Shown here one piece after another: positions 41,128-53,339 of a DNA stretch of 64,000 nucleotides. The stretch covers positions 34,661,659-34,725,658 of the forward strand of contig NC_090726.1 of assembly GCF_036898095.1 (NCBI RefSeq). Reading direction: 5' to 3'. The first letter of the stretch is position 1. Each line of letters begins with the position of its first letter. Below the pieces are notes generated by a model, which was not told where the DNA came from, did not search any database, and saw only the letters and a list, made by a program, of their open reading frames with translations. The translations under genes and the position numbers were made by a program. This DNA is from Palaemon carinicauda. Taxonomy: Eukaryota; Arthropoda; Malacostraca; Decapoda; Palaemonidae.

Positions 41128-43460
41128 ATCCTTACCTTATTGCCTTATTGCCTTATTTTTTGTTTGGGTTCCCCCAGGTCCCTCAGTGTGAGGCACCTCG
41201 TATATCCACCAGAGAGTTGCTAATACATCTTCCAGTGTATTTTGCATCTTCCAGTCTTGGATGGTCTGGGATGCATCTTAGGTATTTATCGAGCTGATTT
41301 TTAAACGCATCTACGCTCACTCCTGATATGTTTCTTAGATGAGCTGGCAGCACATTAAATAGTCGCTGCATTATCGATGCTGGTGCGTAGTGGATTAATG
41401 TCCTGTGCGCCTTTCTCAGTTTACCTGGAATGCTTTTTGGTACTATTAATCTACCTCGGCTTGCTCTTTCTGATACTTTAAGCTCCATGATGTTTTCAGC
41501 AATTCCTTCTATTTGCTTCCATGCTTGTATTATCATGTAGCGTTCTCTTCTCCTTTCTAGACTGTATAGTTTTAAAAATTGCAGTCTTTCCCAGTAATCA
41601 AGGTCCTTAACTTCTTCTATTCTAGCAGTATAGGACCTTTGTACACTCTCTATTTGCGCAATATCCTTTTGGTAGTGTGGGTACCATATCACATTGCAGT
41701 ACTCGAGTGTACTACGCACATAAGTTTTGTAAAGCATAATCATGTGTTCAGCTTTTCTTGTTTTAAAGTGTCTGAATAACATTCCCATTTTTGCTTTACA
41801 TTTAGCCAACAGTGTTGCTATTTGGTCGTTGCATAACATATTCCTATTTAAAATTACACCAAGGTCTTTAATTGCTTCCTTGTTTGTGATTGTCTCATTA
41901 TTAGGTCCCTTGTATGCATACACCATTCCTTCTCTGTTTCCATAATTGATTCGAATTTATCGGAGTTAAATACCATCCTATTTATCTCCGCCCATTCATA
42001 TATTTTGTTTAGATCTCTTTGTAGTGAGTTCCTATCTTCATCACAAGTAATTTCTCTACTTATTCTTGTGTCATCGGCGAAACTTCTCACTACGGAGTTT
42101 TCAACATCACAGTCTATGTCTGAGATCATAATAACAAATAGCAGTGCAGCTAATACCGTACCTTGGGGCACACCAGATATTAACTGGGCTTCATCTGATT
42201 TCTCGTCATTTGCAACCACTATCTGTTTTCTGTTTTGCAGGAATTCTTTTACCCATTTTCCTATCTTTCCCACAATATTATGCTTTCTTATTTTTTTCTC
42301 CAATATGTTATGGTCTACCTTGTCAAAGGCTTTTGCAAAATCTAGATAGATCACATCTGTGTCTTTTTCATTTATCATATTATTGTATATGTTTTCATAG
42401 TGAGCTATCAGTTGGGTCTGTGTACTTTTTCCAGGTACGAAACCGTGTTGACCCATATTAAACAAATTATTTTTGACCAAATGGTTCATTATTTTCTTTT
42501 TTATTACCCTCTCATACACTTTCATAATATGTGATGTTAGACTAACAGGTCTATAATTGCTTGCCTCTAGTCTTGATCCACTTTTGAAGATAGGGGTTAT
42601 ATAAGCTAATTTATGTTTAACATATATCTCGCTCATATCTATACTCTGTCTTAGCAGTATTGCAAGTGGCTTCGCGATAGTGTTTGCAGTTTTTTTTTAA
42701 CAAAATCGCTGGAACTCCATCTGGTCCGGCTGCCGATCCATTTTTAATTTCGTTTATAGCCGTGACAATATCTGCTTCATTAATATCTATATCCGTTAGA
42801 TATTCAACATTTTCTTCTCTCATTTCTGTTTCATTATTCTCATTCGCAATTCTTGGCGTGAACTCACTCTTATATTTTTCTGCTAATATGTTGCATATTT
42901 CCTTTTTTTCATTCGTTAGCCGTCCTTCAATTCTTAGAGGGCCTATTTCTATTCTCCTTTTATTCCTCTTTTTTGCATAGGAGTAAAGTACTTTGGGGTT
43001 TCTTTTTATATTTTGAAGTGTCCTTTCTTCTAAGTCCCTTTTTTCATTTTCTTTCGACTGCATAATCTTTTGTTCTGCATTTTCTATCTTACATTTTATT
43101 TCCCTCATTTTCCACACATTTTTTTCTTTTGCAAGATTTTTCTTCCACTTTTTAATTTTCTGAAATAAGATCCTTCTGTCTCTTGGTATGCACGTCTTTT
43201 GTTTATTGTTTTTTTTCGGTACATATTTTTCAACAATTTTCTCCAGTATTTTGTACAGTATATCCGTATTTACCTGTATATTATCACTTATAAATACATT
43301 TTTCCATTCTTTATTCAGTTCTTCATTTATTTCTGACCATTTTATATTCTTACTGTAAATATTATATTTTCCATATCCTTCCCAAAGTTTTGTGCTTTTA
43401 TTAATTCTGTGATCACTTGCTTTGGAATGAACTATCAATTCTATGACATTGTGACATCAA
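41128..43460 (-). pseudogene. CR1/jockey-superfamily LINE, 5'-truncated
   Basis: Minus strand. A 273-codon linker frame (42617-43438) ends with the pre-RT block NEIKNGSAAGPDGVPAILLK. It is followed in another frame (41854-42636) by RT with AYITPIFKSG, NYRPVSLTS, GFVPGKSTQTQL, YLDFAKAFDKVDH, SGVPQGTVLAALLF and FADDTRISREI. A second frame change gives the C-terminal 247 codons (41183-41926) with the conserved thumb/C-terminal region. Two frameshifts and loss of most of the endonuclease make it inactive. Codon-level preservation is good, so the insertion is fairly young. The 3' end on the minus strand is a tail of AATAAGGC octamers (41131-41160), as in CR1-type elements. Exact clade (CR1, Crack, Daphne) not resolved. 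Confidence 0.9.
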
Positions 43461-43925
43461 GGCAAGAAGCCTGTCCTTCTTCTTGGCCATGGAGTTCTCT
43501 GCCTTGGCCTTTCTCCATGCTATTTTCTGGCTCGATCAATGGTCAGGAGCAGTAAAGTAATTCGCAAAGACAACAGGAAACAACGGCCAACCTTCGGTTT
43601 AGGGCAAGCCTGCTCGATCTGGATTGAGGAAGAGCCCTGTCCCCACTCTGAAACCCTGTTCGACACCACTTGCACTGTTTTCCCGAAAATAGCGTGTGCA
43701 TGCACAACCTTTTCGAGCACCCCAGCCTGGCCCTTTCAGGAAGGGTGGCAGTGGATAGAAGGGAGGGAGAGGGAAACGATGGTGTTGATGTTCTCCCTCT
43801 CATGCTGCCGAGAATACGGTGATGTCTGTCTTGCCAGTAGGCAACTTGGCAGAGACTGGGGGCCAAACCTTGGGGATGGTTACTTGCTACCTTTTTAGGA
43901 CTGACCCCACCGTTAGCTCTAAAAG
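43461..43925. other. GC-richer block, right flank of a LINE
   Basis: GC-rich stretch with overlapping open frames on both strands (43539-43898 plus, 119 codons; 43543-43866 minus, 107 codons). Neither is recognised. It could be a decayed mobile element or the continuation of 40561-41127 beyond the LINE insertion. Confidence 0.35.
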
Positions 43926-44832
43926 CTCTTGCTAGATAAAAGACTCAAGTTTCCATATCCTAGAAAAATACAATTTACTTAGAAAAATTTAGTTTTTTTT
44001 TTCGTTTGGATTATGCTCCAGTCATGTGTGAGAAGAAAATCTTATACATTACTTACTTAAAGATGGGTGAACTAAATATTGATTCGATTGTTTCCGTGAA
44101 GGATAACGAAGGATAAACTAATTTATGAAAGTTTTCTCATAAAAAGAGTCGTTGAATCCTTGCGAGTTTTTTTTTTCAATTGATCACATGTTCACTCGAG
44201 AATTTCATGAATTATGCATGTACAATACTGTCAGCAAACTACCCATTTTTCAGTAATTCAAGATATATTTTCCTCTTGTTATTTTCCTTTTTTATTGGAT
44301 AACAAGTATATCATTTGACTATATTAACCCGCTTATATTCAATTCATGCATGTTTTATCTTTGAAGCTTATGTTTTTCTTTATCTTTTAGATAAATGTTT
44401 CCCTTTCATTCTTGATGTCTGGATAGGTGTTGGTTATTTTTTAGAGGTAGTTAATTGCTTTATTCACTTTTTCAAATTTGAAAGGATACATCCTGTGCTT
44501 TCATTGATCTCGCCAATTGTTTCAATTCTCAGTATTTATTGATTTGTAAGAGAATTGATGAAATAATTTAATTTTTGCTCGGAAATGTCTTGTTGAATAG
44601 AAGGAAAGGAACTGATTTTGCCTTGATATCAATTGATTTGCAAGAAAAAGTAATTCAGCTATTTTTCCAAACGTAAATAAAAAACAAACAGTTTATAGCA
44701 AATCATTATTGGAATGGAAATTTTTTGTTAAATCTTTTTAGTAAATTGCAATAGATGTTGTTTCTTTATGTTTGAGAGGTAAAGTTTGGCTAGAGGGCAA
44801 TAAATTGAATAGAAATATATAAGAAATAGAGG
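43926..44832. other. Intergenic, nothing recognised
   Basis: AT-rich. A 75-codon Phe-rich frame at 44315-44542 is not convincing. Confidence 0.5.
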
Positions 44833-44990
44833 TATCGGTATTTTGAGTTTTGTTAGGGTTCAACTTCATGTCTCATAATTTGCACCATGCACTAATTATA
44901 GATAGATCTCTACTAAAGTATTTAGCATCCCTATATTGAGGAGAGGAAATTGAGGCAAAGAGAGGAACATCCTCTGCATATGCAACGAGT

Positions 44991-45031
<41 letters not shown>

Positions 45032-45059
45032 CAAACCATGTATATTAATATAAGTAATG
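44833..45059 (-). mobile_element. Jockey-type LINE fragment with T30 run
   Basis: Aligns with 32105-32330 (GAGTTTT-TTAGGGTTCAACT, CACTAATTATAG-TAGATC, GCATATGCAACGAG). A pure T run (about 44993-45029) has expanded at the position of a short T run in the 32-kb copy. Confidence 0.65.
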
Positions 45060-45344
45060 GGCCAAGAACATTTTTAAATATATTATTCTGTTATCAGTAA
45101 ATTTATCATCAAGCAATGAAATATCGATTCTTGTGAAAATATATGAAACATCAAGTACATAATCATTTCATAATTACAAAAGTCAATTAGATTGAATTAT
45201 TAATGGGTACCGAACATCACGAATGACAACTGAAAAACAGAAGATATGAAACAATAAGTTAATATATTGACATAAACATATTAAAATATTTTGAATGTTT
45301 CCAGGTATTCAGTATATTGTCTGCTTTCTACTTTCCTTTTAATA

Positions 45345-45347
<3 letters not shown>

Positions 45348-45408
<61 letters not shown>

Positions 45409-45790
45409 GTTATTATTATTATTAACCCAGTTACAACCCTAATTTGAAAAGCAGAATGCTGCAATCTCAAAGTCTCCAACTTGGAAAGCAGCTTTGTGGG
45501 GAAAGGAATTAGAGAAGTAACGAATTGACTATGAATGAGAAATAATACAAACGTTAAATATATTAACGATGAATAAAATATGAAATAAGACTAACGTCAG
45601 CCTGTTTAACAGACAAGTAGCATTTACAATAAGTTTGAACTTCCAGTTCCACCGATTCTTCTATCAGAAAGCTTTGGTCTTACACCACCGCTTCCTCTTA
45701 ATTCGTCGATTTGCCTAACAAAATAAATACTGGGAAAGGAAACACTATTTTCATTATCATATCCTATTTTTAAATAGTTCATATTCTTTA
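45348..45790 (-). mobile_element. TAA-tailed LINE 3' end (minus)
   Basis: A long (TTA)n tail (45348-45424), then a diverged family end (CAGTTACAACCCTAATTTG, GAATGCTGCAATCTC). The body fades near 45700-45790. Confidence 0.65.
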
Positions 45791-46206
45791 TCTATTATTC
45801 TACATGGAATGCGTAATGCAAACTTTGCTTCCAATCATTACAACATAAATTGAGGATCTCATGTGGGTTCAAAGGGAATATTATTATTCCGTTAAATGCC
45901 CTCATAACTTACATGAACAATAGTTTGGAGTTTTAACCTTTTTTTTTTCACATAACTTCTTGCTACCTCAGCCGAATCTTTTGTACCGCAAACATTTCGA
46001 GAGCAAAGCTGTGTTTGTCCTGCATATTCCATTGCCTCTTGCTTCAACATTTTGTTGGTTGCTTTATTGTAACCGGCGATGCTTTGGGGAGTCAGGTATT
46101 TGGTTTATTAATTCCGTTCTCTGATTTTGTTTAATTGTTCTCAGTCTAACTTCCCGCCATGCAATTGTTATATTTTTATGCCTATGTATGTTTATGCTCT
46201 CATTTT

Positions 46207-46310
46207 GTATTATTATTGTTGTTGGTGTTGTCATTATAATAATAATTATTATTATTATTATTATTATTATTATTGTTGTTGTTATTATTAACATTATTAT
46301 TATTATTATT
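46207..46310. repeat. (ATT)n/(GTT)n microsatellite
   Basis: Imperfect trinucleotide array directly before the TIR element. Confidence 0.9.
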
Positions 46311-46521
46311 ACCTCCGCCATGGAGGTTATGAAATCCCGTCGGTTTATTTATGAGGTAATAAAATCGAATCGGTTTCTTTATTTTTCTATTCATTTTGTT
46401 TGTCTGTCTTTGGACAAGATTATGTCAAAACTACCCGACGGCTTTTGGCGCAATTTTCACCACAGTTAGATCTTAGGTCATGGATGATTTTGGAGATGAT
46501 CCGTATTTAGATACAGATTTG

Positions 46522-46590
<69 letters not shown>

Positions 46591-47426
46591 CATTTCAAAG
46601 ATAACGTCAAAACAAATAAACGGATTTTGACGAAATTTCCACCACTATTAGACCCTAGGCCAGGGATGGGGAACCTGCGGCCTTAAGGCTGAATATGGCC
46701 TTCTGGACCATCAAGTGCGGCCTTCTACGGCCTTTGATTATATATACAGTATGTGTAGTATATTTCTGCTTTGACACTGAATATTGTGTGTTTAAATCAT
46801 TCTACTGTATACAAATATGCACACACAGACAATAGGAAAGTTGTTCATTGATGTACCTCCTTTAGAATGGAAGCAATTTTTCCTTGAATTCAATGAATCT
46901 TAACTGAATACAATTAGCAGTTTCCTTGTCAGCTGCAACAGCTGTTGTAGCTGACAAGGAAAAACTGCTAGTTGCAGTGAGTGAGTGATTTAACGTATGA
47001 TGGACGAGAGAGTTCCTGTTTTGTCCATCCCCTCACTGTGATCTATGTTAGTTTTAGATGAGTCAACAGGTTCCAGATTTTTTGGCATATAAATATTTTA
47101 TTTGTGCTTTCACTGATGGGTTTTGATTGTATGAAAAACAGCTTCCCTTAGGTAACATTAACGCAAGGACAAGAGGAACAGACATTTTAACAACTTCAAT
47201 AAACAATGTCACAAAGGAGGAAAAAATTTTACTTCCTTATTAGGTTAAGTTTGCAATGATGGTGTTCCAGCTATGATGGCTAAAAACTAGGGATTTATTG
47301 AACATCATAAGAAAGCAAATAATTGATTTTTTTTTTTAATGAAAACAGCTTAGTGTGTTTATTGAAAAGAGAAGTGTTTTATCCGTAGACCTGAGTAAAA
47401 TTTTGAAAATATTCATTGGCGGAGGT
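46311..47426. mobile_element. Terminal-inverted-repeat element (MITE-like) with insert
   Basis: ACCTCCGCCA at 46311-46320 and its exact reverse complement TGGCGGAGGT at 47417-47426 bound the element. The left part (TGGAGGTTATG..., GTTTGTCTGTC) is the start of a widespread invertebrate non-autonomous repeat I remember. It has an internal ~57-bp duplication (46422-46480 versus 46604-46662, GTCAAAACWA...ACGG) flanking a T64 run (46525-46588). The middle is filled with hAT-derived sequence. No target duplication was found. Confidence 0.6.
46661..47335 (+). pseudogene. hAT transposase remnant (ZBED/SCAND3-like)
   Basis: Begins CAGGGATGGGGAACCTGCGG and continues with tandem CGGCC phrases, typical of hAT termini. 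Further on, plus-strand reading gives DESTG-like text (about 47055), an ARTRGTDI block (about 47163-47190) and the diagnostic DGVPAMMAKN-GFIEHHKKANN (about 47257-47320, one stop inside), equivalent to the TDGAPAMxGxxSGF motif of hAT transposases. No right terminal repeat and several frame changes, so it is inactive. The left terminus also aligns with the host element's own internal repeat, so the exact junction is ambiguous by about 10 bp. Confidence 0.6.
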
Positions 47427-47438
47427 CTGAAATCTCTG

Positions 47439-47487
<49 letters not shown>

Positions 47488-48398
47488 GTCAAGCTACAAC
47501 CCTAGAGGGAAAAGATTGATGCTGTAAGGCCAAGGGTTCCAACAAGATAAAAAAAAGCCCAGTGAGAAAAGGAAATTGGGAAATAAACCGCTTGAGAAGT
47601 AATGAATCATAGTTATATAAATATTTTAAGATCAGCAACAGCATTAAATTTATATGCTATATAAAAACTATTAAGACAGACTTACGTTAGCCTGTTCAAC
47701 GTAAAAACTTTAGCTGCAAGTTTGAGCTTCTGAGGTTCCTACGATTCAACTGCCTGATTAGGAAGATTATTCCACAATCTGGTCACAGGTGAAATAAAAC
47801 TTTAGAATACTGTGTAATATCGAACCTTATGATGGAGGAGGCAAGTCTGTTCAAATTAATTGCATACCTAGTACTATGTACAAGATGGTACAGTCTGGGA
47901 AGATCTGAATATAAAGAATGGTCTTAATTATGAAAAATCTTATGCAGCAATCACAAAGAACTAACTGACTAACGTTGCCAGAGATTAATGACCAGATCAG
48001 AAATAATTTTTTGTCCAACAGTTAAGATGAGATTCAGCAGTTGAAGACCAGACACAGACAGGAGAACAGTACTTGAAAAAAAGGTAAATGAAAAAATTAA
48101 AACATTTCTTTAGAATAGATTGACCACCGAAAATCTTAAAACACTTTCTCAATATGCCATTTTTTTTGGATCTAAAAAAGAAAGAGGTTGAATGTGTTAC
48201 TCAAAAGCAAATTCGCACCTAAAATCTTAAATGAATATAGTTAAAGAAATACTATCAGCGCAGATATGAATGTTGAGAAGCCACTGTCCTCGACCTGTTT
48301 ACAATAATACTTTGATGTTGTTGGAGTACAGCTTCATGCCCATTATATGCATCATGCACTAATTTTAGCTAGGGCTCTATTAAAGGATTCATTAACAC
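47439..48398 (-). mobile_element. TAA-tailed LINE, RT-family body (minus)
   Basis: (TTA)n tail 47439-47487, then AGTCAAGCTACAACCCTAGA and a ~900-bp body co-linear with 31360-32220 (GATTAGGAAGATTATTCC, CTGGTCACAG, TTGCCAGAGATTRAT, TAGATTGACCACCGAAA, ATGCACTAATTTTAG). Truncated at 48398 where a (TA)n(GT)n array starts. Confidence 0.75.
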
Positions 48399-48404
48399 AA
48401 ACAC

Positions 48405-48407
48405 GTG

Positions 48408-48477
<70 letters not shown>
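48405..48477. repeat. (TA)n(GT)n microsatellite
   Basis: TA units, then about 20 GT units, at the truncation point of a LINE. Confidence 0.95.
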
Positions 48478-49639
48478 GGGGGCGGTATTATATACGTATA
48501 TATGCACTGTATATTTAAAATTTTTATTTGTTACAGTTGATTATATTAGTAGCATATTCAAAGAACTTTTTTTTGCCCCCAATTATATTTATTGTAAAAG
48601 GAAAGGATTCATTGCATTTGGTTAAATCAATCACCGAATGATATTAAACATCATAAAACCGGAATTTTTAGCTGAGTAGATATCTATGATTTAAAAGTCG
48701 ACTTATCAAAGGTAGCGTATGGTAAACACAACAGACGCAGTCAAGTGTTGTTCCCAATTCGGTCCCAAAAAAAAGCAAGAATCACTATCAAGCAATTAAG
48801 AGCCGTGGTTTTAGGTGCAAATTCCCTCACTCATTCGTATGTCCTTCGCGCCCCCTGGCCACCTTAGAGCACCGGCTACCTCCTGGCAGGGTCCTGGGTA
48901 ACAGCCAGCCGCCGGAGGGCGCGTCTCCCCCCAGCAACAGGCCAAGGGGACCCTCTCCGCCTCCCACCTTTAAAGCTCCAACTGGTTCGGTGACCCATTC
49001 CATCAAGCCGCTGGTAGGACAACCTCACTAATCTAATTGCTGGTACTAATTGCCAGTTCAAATGTCATTTGCTTAGGTAATAGACATGGCTGAAGCAGCG
49101 GTGTTCTCCAGTCGCGACGAGGAATTGCAAAGTGGTAAAGCCTCCACATAAACAATATCTGAGATTGCAGTTTAATTGGATAAGTGGCGGGAGTATGGGA
49201 CCTCAAATATGTCGAATAATAAAAAAATTTAAGTAAATTTAGTACATTTTTTGACATGCGTTTTTCCAGCATTTAAGATGTTTGGAAAGGTAGGCAAAGA
49301 TCATCAAGGTTTTCAAGTAATATATCTAAGTAGAACTCCATATTATTCATGGGAGGGAAAAAAATATTAATTGTTATTAATTAATTGTTAATTGTTTATA
49401 ATCTTCATTGAATAGCTCGTAATTATGGTTATTTTTTACTGTTGACATGCCAAGCGGATATGATTTTCATAATCAGCTTAATGTAATAATGATAATGATT
49501 AAATGATTATAATCAATTATAATGATAATGTCGTCACTATTATTATTAGTTAGTAATTATGGAAATAATATCCATTGACAATGCTAACCGAAGAATATTT
49601 CATATGTATGCGATAATGAAAAATGTGCGTATAAATATT

Positions 49640-49642
<3 letters not shown>
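48478..49642. other. Intergenic with a GC-rich island at 48835-49020
   Basis: A ~190-bp block is strongly GC-rich (CCGCCGGAGGGCGCGTC, CCAACTGGTTCGGTGACCC) in an AT-rich setting. No domain is recognisable in its frames. Probably part of an unidentified mobile element. The remainder shows nothing. Confidence 0.4.

Positions 49643-49728
<86 letters not shown>
49643..49728. repeat. (CT)n microsatellite
   Basis: Pure CT, about 86 bp. Confidence 0.95.
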
Positions 49729-49731
<3 letters not shown>

Positions 49732-50719
49732 GTAATCTATGTTAAAACCTCTGGTAATCTCCTTTGGGAATGATTCCTCGATTTCACTTTGAATCAATCC
49801 TTAACGTAAAAATGCTCACAGAACATCTGTGATTAAAGCAATTAAATGGTTTAAAAATCAATTGGAAAATCATTTTTAAACAATAATTTTGTTTAAAAGT
49901 ACACATAAAGCTGAAATTGGAAGTAGCGCTAGTAGAAATGCTATCTTCATGTGAATTAAAAGATTGAATATGAAGCATTTACACTAGGCTATTGGCTTTC
50001 AAAAGTAAAGCTACAACATTGTTAATCTGTATTCGTTTGTTTAAGAATACAATGACAGTCAATCTTAGACACAATTTTGCTTTAAGGGCTTATGGAAATA
50101 CAAGAGACTTTTAGAGAATAACAAAAACTTGAGGAAGGCAGAAGTAACAGTTTCCTTGCGAAGACTAGTATTGAATAAACCATTTGTATTATTTTTAATT
50201 CAAAATTCTGTAGAGTTTGTTCCAGATTTCTTGTTGCATATTTCAATATTTTACATATGTGATACTCACATCATTGTTCTTAAGGATCTCATTATTATTC
50301 CTATATCACTGTTCCATTTTAGGCCTAGTGTTTGACTTAACTGTAACCTCATAACTGGTAAGTTAAACTGAAGTTTTAAAACACTGTATATAATGTCATT
50401 TGGTTGAATTAATTCTTTTATCTGAATTTTGATTATAGGCAGGTCTTTTTCCTTCGCAACTAACAAACTTTCTTTCTTCAACTACCTCAGTTTCTGTTAC
50501 AAGTCTTTTCAATTTTCGATCAACGTCGCAAAGTTTTGGAGAAGATTGAATAAATTAATTTCTGCTGATCAATGGACTTCCGCTCGCTTCGCTTTTTCGT
50601 TTTATCCTTTTCTAGATTCAGGGCACTTCTTCAAAACAGCTCTGTTCAGCTTTAACAAATTCTTATTTTTTTGGAGAGAATTATTTCAGTATTGAATAGA
50701 TAAAGAATTTTTTATACAG
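49729..50719. other. Intergenic, nothing recognised
   Basis: AT-rich. Short frames on both strands without recognisable features. Confidence 0.5.
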
Positions 50720-50724
50720 AAAAG

Positions 50725-50746
50725 ACTTGTATAAACAATATATGTG

Positions 50747-50804
<58 letters not shown>

Positions 50805-50821
50805 TATATACATATACACAC

Positions 50822-50864
<43 letters not shown>

Positions 50865-51135
50865 TTTAGAATAGAAAATGTGATTTACTGTGAGAAAATT
50901 AAAATAACTTCTTTGACTTCGTCATTTCATTTTATGAAATTCGCATCAACTCTTTGTTTACTCATCATAAACGGAATTCAAAAAGGATTTATATATATAT
51001 ATAGAAAACCCCTTACATAAACAATAAATGTAACGCTTGGAATAGAAAAAGAGATATACTATGATAAAATGGAAATAGCATCCTTGAGCTCATTCTTTCA
51101 TTTTATGAAATACGCATCAACTCTTTTGTTTACCT
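50725..51135. repeat. Diverged direct duplication with TA expansion in one copy
   Basis: CTTGTATAAACAATATATGTG...TTTAGAATAGAAAA...TTTCATTTTATGAAAT...CGCATCAACTCTTTG (to 50965) is repeated as CTTACATAAACAATAAATGT...TTGGAATAGAAAAA...TTTCATTTTATGAAAT...CGCATCAACTCTTTTG (51010-51135). Unit 1 has about 110 bp of TA (50752-50862) where unit 2 has a few bases. Confidence 0.8.
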
Positions 51136-51399
51136 TTCTAAATTTTACTCCAAACTTGTATAGTAAGTTATAAAAACATTCTTACTTGCTTCTTGCTGCA
51201 AGATTTAAAAAAAATGGTTAACAGTTAAAATTTGACTGTTTACATTATAAATTGTCTATTACTAATATGCTTTTATTAAGAGAACCTTTCTGTAATTAAC
51301 ATTTTGAATTAGTAATGTAGGCTGAATTTGTTTGTTTTTGTTATATTTTAAATTAGAAGAATAAGTGCCCAGGTGCCCTTATCAAAAATTGCTCAATTC

Positions 51400-51400
<1 letters not shown>

Positions 51401-51471
<71 letters not shown>

Positions 51472-51508
51472 CGTATATATATACATACATATATACAGTA
51501 TATATATG

Positions 51509-51545
<37 letters not shown>

Positions 51546-51606
51546 AATTTATATGCATATATATGTGTGTGCGTGTATGTGTATATATATATATATACTG
51601 TATATG

Positions 51607-51678
<72 letters not shown>

Positions 51679-51690
51679 ATATATACATAT
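51401..51690. repeat. (TA)n / (TG)n microsatellite cluster
   Basis: Several TA arrays with TG, GCGTG and GTGTAT interruptions. Confidence 0.95.
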
Positions 51691-51747
51691 ACACACTAGG
51701 TATATACACATTGATGCAACATAAATGCTTAAATATGTAGTGTACAT

Positions 51748-52388
51748 ATATTTCGAGAATTAAGACATTCCCTAACTCCTGGTAGTCCACACTAAAACCC
51801 CACACCGGTAACGGACACATTCATACTACAAGAAAATTATAATAGAATAAAAGCACATTAATCTCTTCATACAGCAACCTAAAAAGGCTCACCAGTTGCT
51901 TGTCATTCCCCTTTTCGAGCACTGTCACAAGCTCATATTTCTTATATAGCTTTTCATAAATTTAAAGATCTCCCGATTAACACTGCCATATGTGTTAGTT
52001 ATGTCTTTTTTTTTCATTGGTATATAACCTGATGGTTTTTTGCCTCTTGAACATATGTTAAATGTATTATAACTTAATTAAAAAAATTTTTTTGGTTAAT
52101 TCAGGAATCCATTCAAGATCTTTACTTTATTTATTGAAAACGTCTTAGTAACTCTGAATCTGAAACATATAGAAATAAAAAAAATGTCTAATTTTTTTTA
52201 GATCTGGTAGAAATTACCAATGATTTACCCTGGGGTTATTCATTATTCGGTGGAAAAGTTTTATGACCTTTGATAAAAACAATCAGATGCGCGTTCCCTC
52301 ACTGTTTTTAATAAGTTAAATCATAGGCTGTCTCTTACAAAAAAGTCCTTTCACTTTACCCGAAAAACTTCTCACTTCAGTCGTCTTT

Positions 52389-52390
<2 letters not shown>
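51748..52390. other. Intergenic, nothing recognised
   Basis: AT-rich. Confidence 0.5.

Positions 52391-52450
<60 letters not shown>
52391..52450. repeat. (CT)n microsatellite
   Basis: Pure CT run. Confidence 0.95.
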
Positions 52451-52454
<4 letters not shown>

Positions 52455-52868
52455 GGTCTAGAATCCTGTTATTTTACAAAATTTTCAGTTACCTTAATTG
52501 GTAATATCATATTATTAATTTGACAGATTTCATGTTCTTTAGCTGTCGATTTTGTTTTCTTAGATTGCTGAATTTAGTAACACTTTCGAAAGAAGCTGCA
52601 AATAGAAAAAAATAAAATTAGTAGTTCAGACTTTTTCCTTTCTTGGGTTATTGATTGTTCTTTTACTAAATGAATATTTGGAAGGTAATGAGAGTATGTT
52701 TCAATAGTTTATATTGCGCTATATATTGTGCTTTATTTCTACTCCTCCCGCTTATTCATCTACTTCAGGTCTTAAACTCTATTACAATGTTGCATTCTCT
52801 TTCTGTTTTATTTTTCGCATTTGCTTTGTTCTTCTTTCAGTATACTTTATCGTTTGATGTTACCTTCC

Positions 52869-52872
<4 letters not shown>
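52451..52872. other. Intergenic, pyrimidine-rich rightwards
   Basis: No supported gene. The frame at 52670-53005 runs into a CT array. Confidence 0.45.

Positions 52873-52945
<73 letters not shown>
52873..52945. repeat. (CT)n microsatellite
   Basis: Pure CT run. Confidence 0.95.
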
Positions 52946-52948
<3 letters not shown>

Positions 52949-53139
52949 ATTCCGTTTTATTTGTTTTTCCAGTCACCAACTTTCATATCCTCTCTGTTAC
53001 CTTAGTCTTTTATTCCTTATATTCCTTGTCTAGGAATAAACCTTTCTCTCACTCATCTTACTTCTATCTCCTTTTTTTCGGAAAATAGCCTTTACCCATT
53101 ACCCACCAAAGTCTTTTTCATCCTTTATTTATCTGTTTT

Positions 53140-53141
<2 letters not shown>

Positions 53142-53222
<81 letters not shown>
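53142..53222. repeat. (CT)n with one CCT interruption
   Basis: CT run, interrupted at about 53189. Confidence 0.95.
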
Positions 53223-53226
<4 letters not shown>

Positions 53227-53339
53227 CAGTTTTGATTTTTTCATTCACTCGAGCAACTTGGCCTTCTTTTCTTATTCAAATCTCAGAACAATTCTTCCTC
53301 TTTAATTATATTCAGAGAGTTTTGTTGTGATGGTAATAT

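Noticed and set aside
46064..46394. Poly-Ile/poly-Asn frames
   Set aside because: Translations of trinucleotide arrays.
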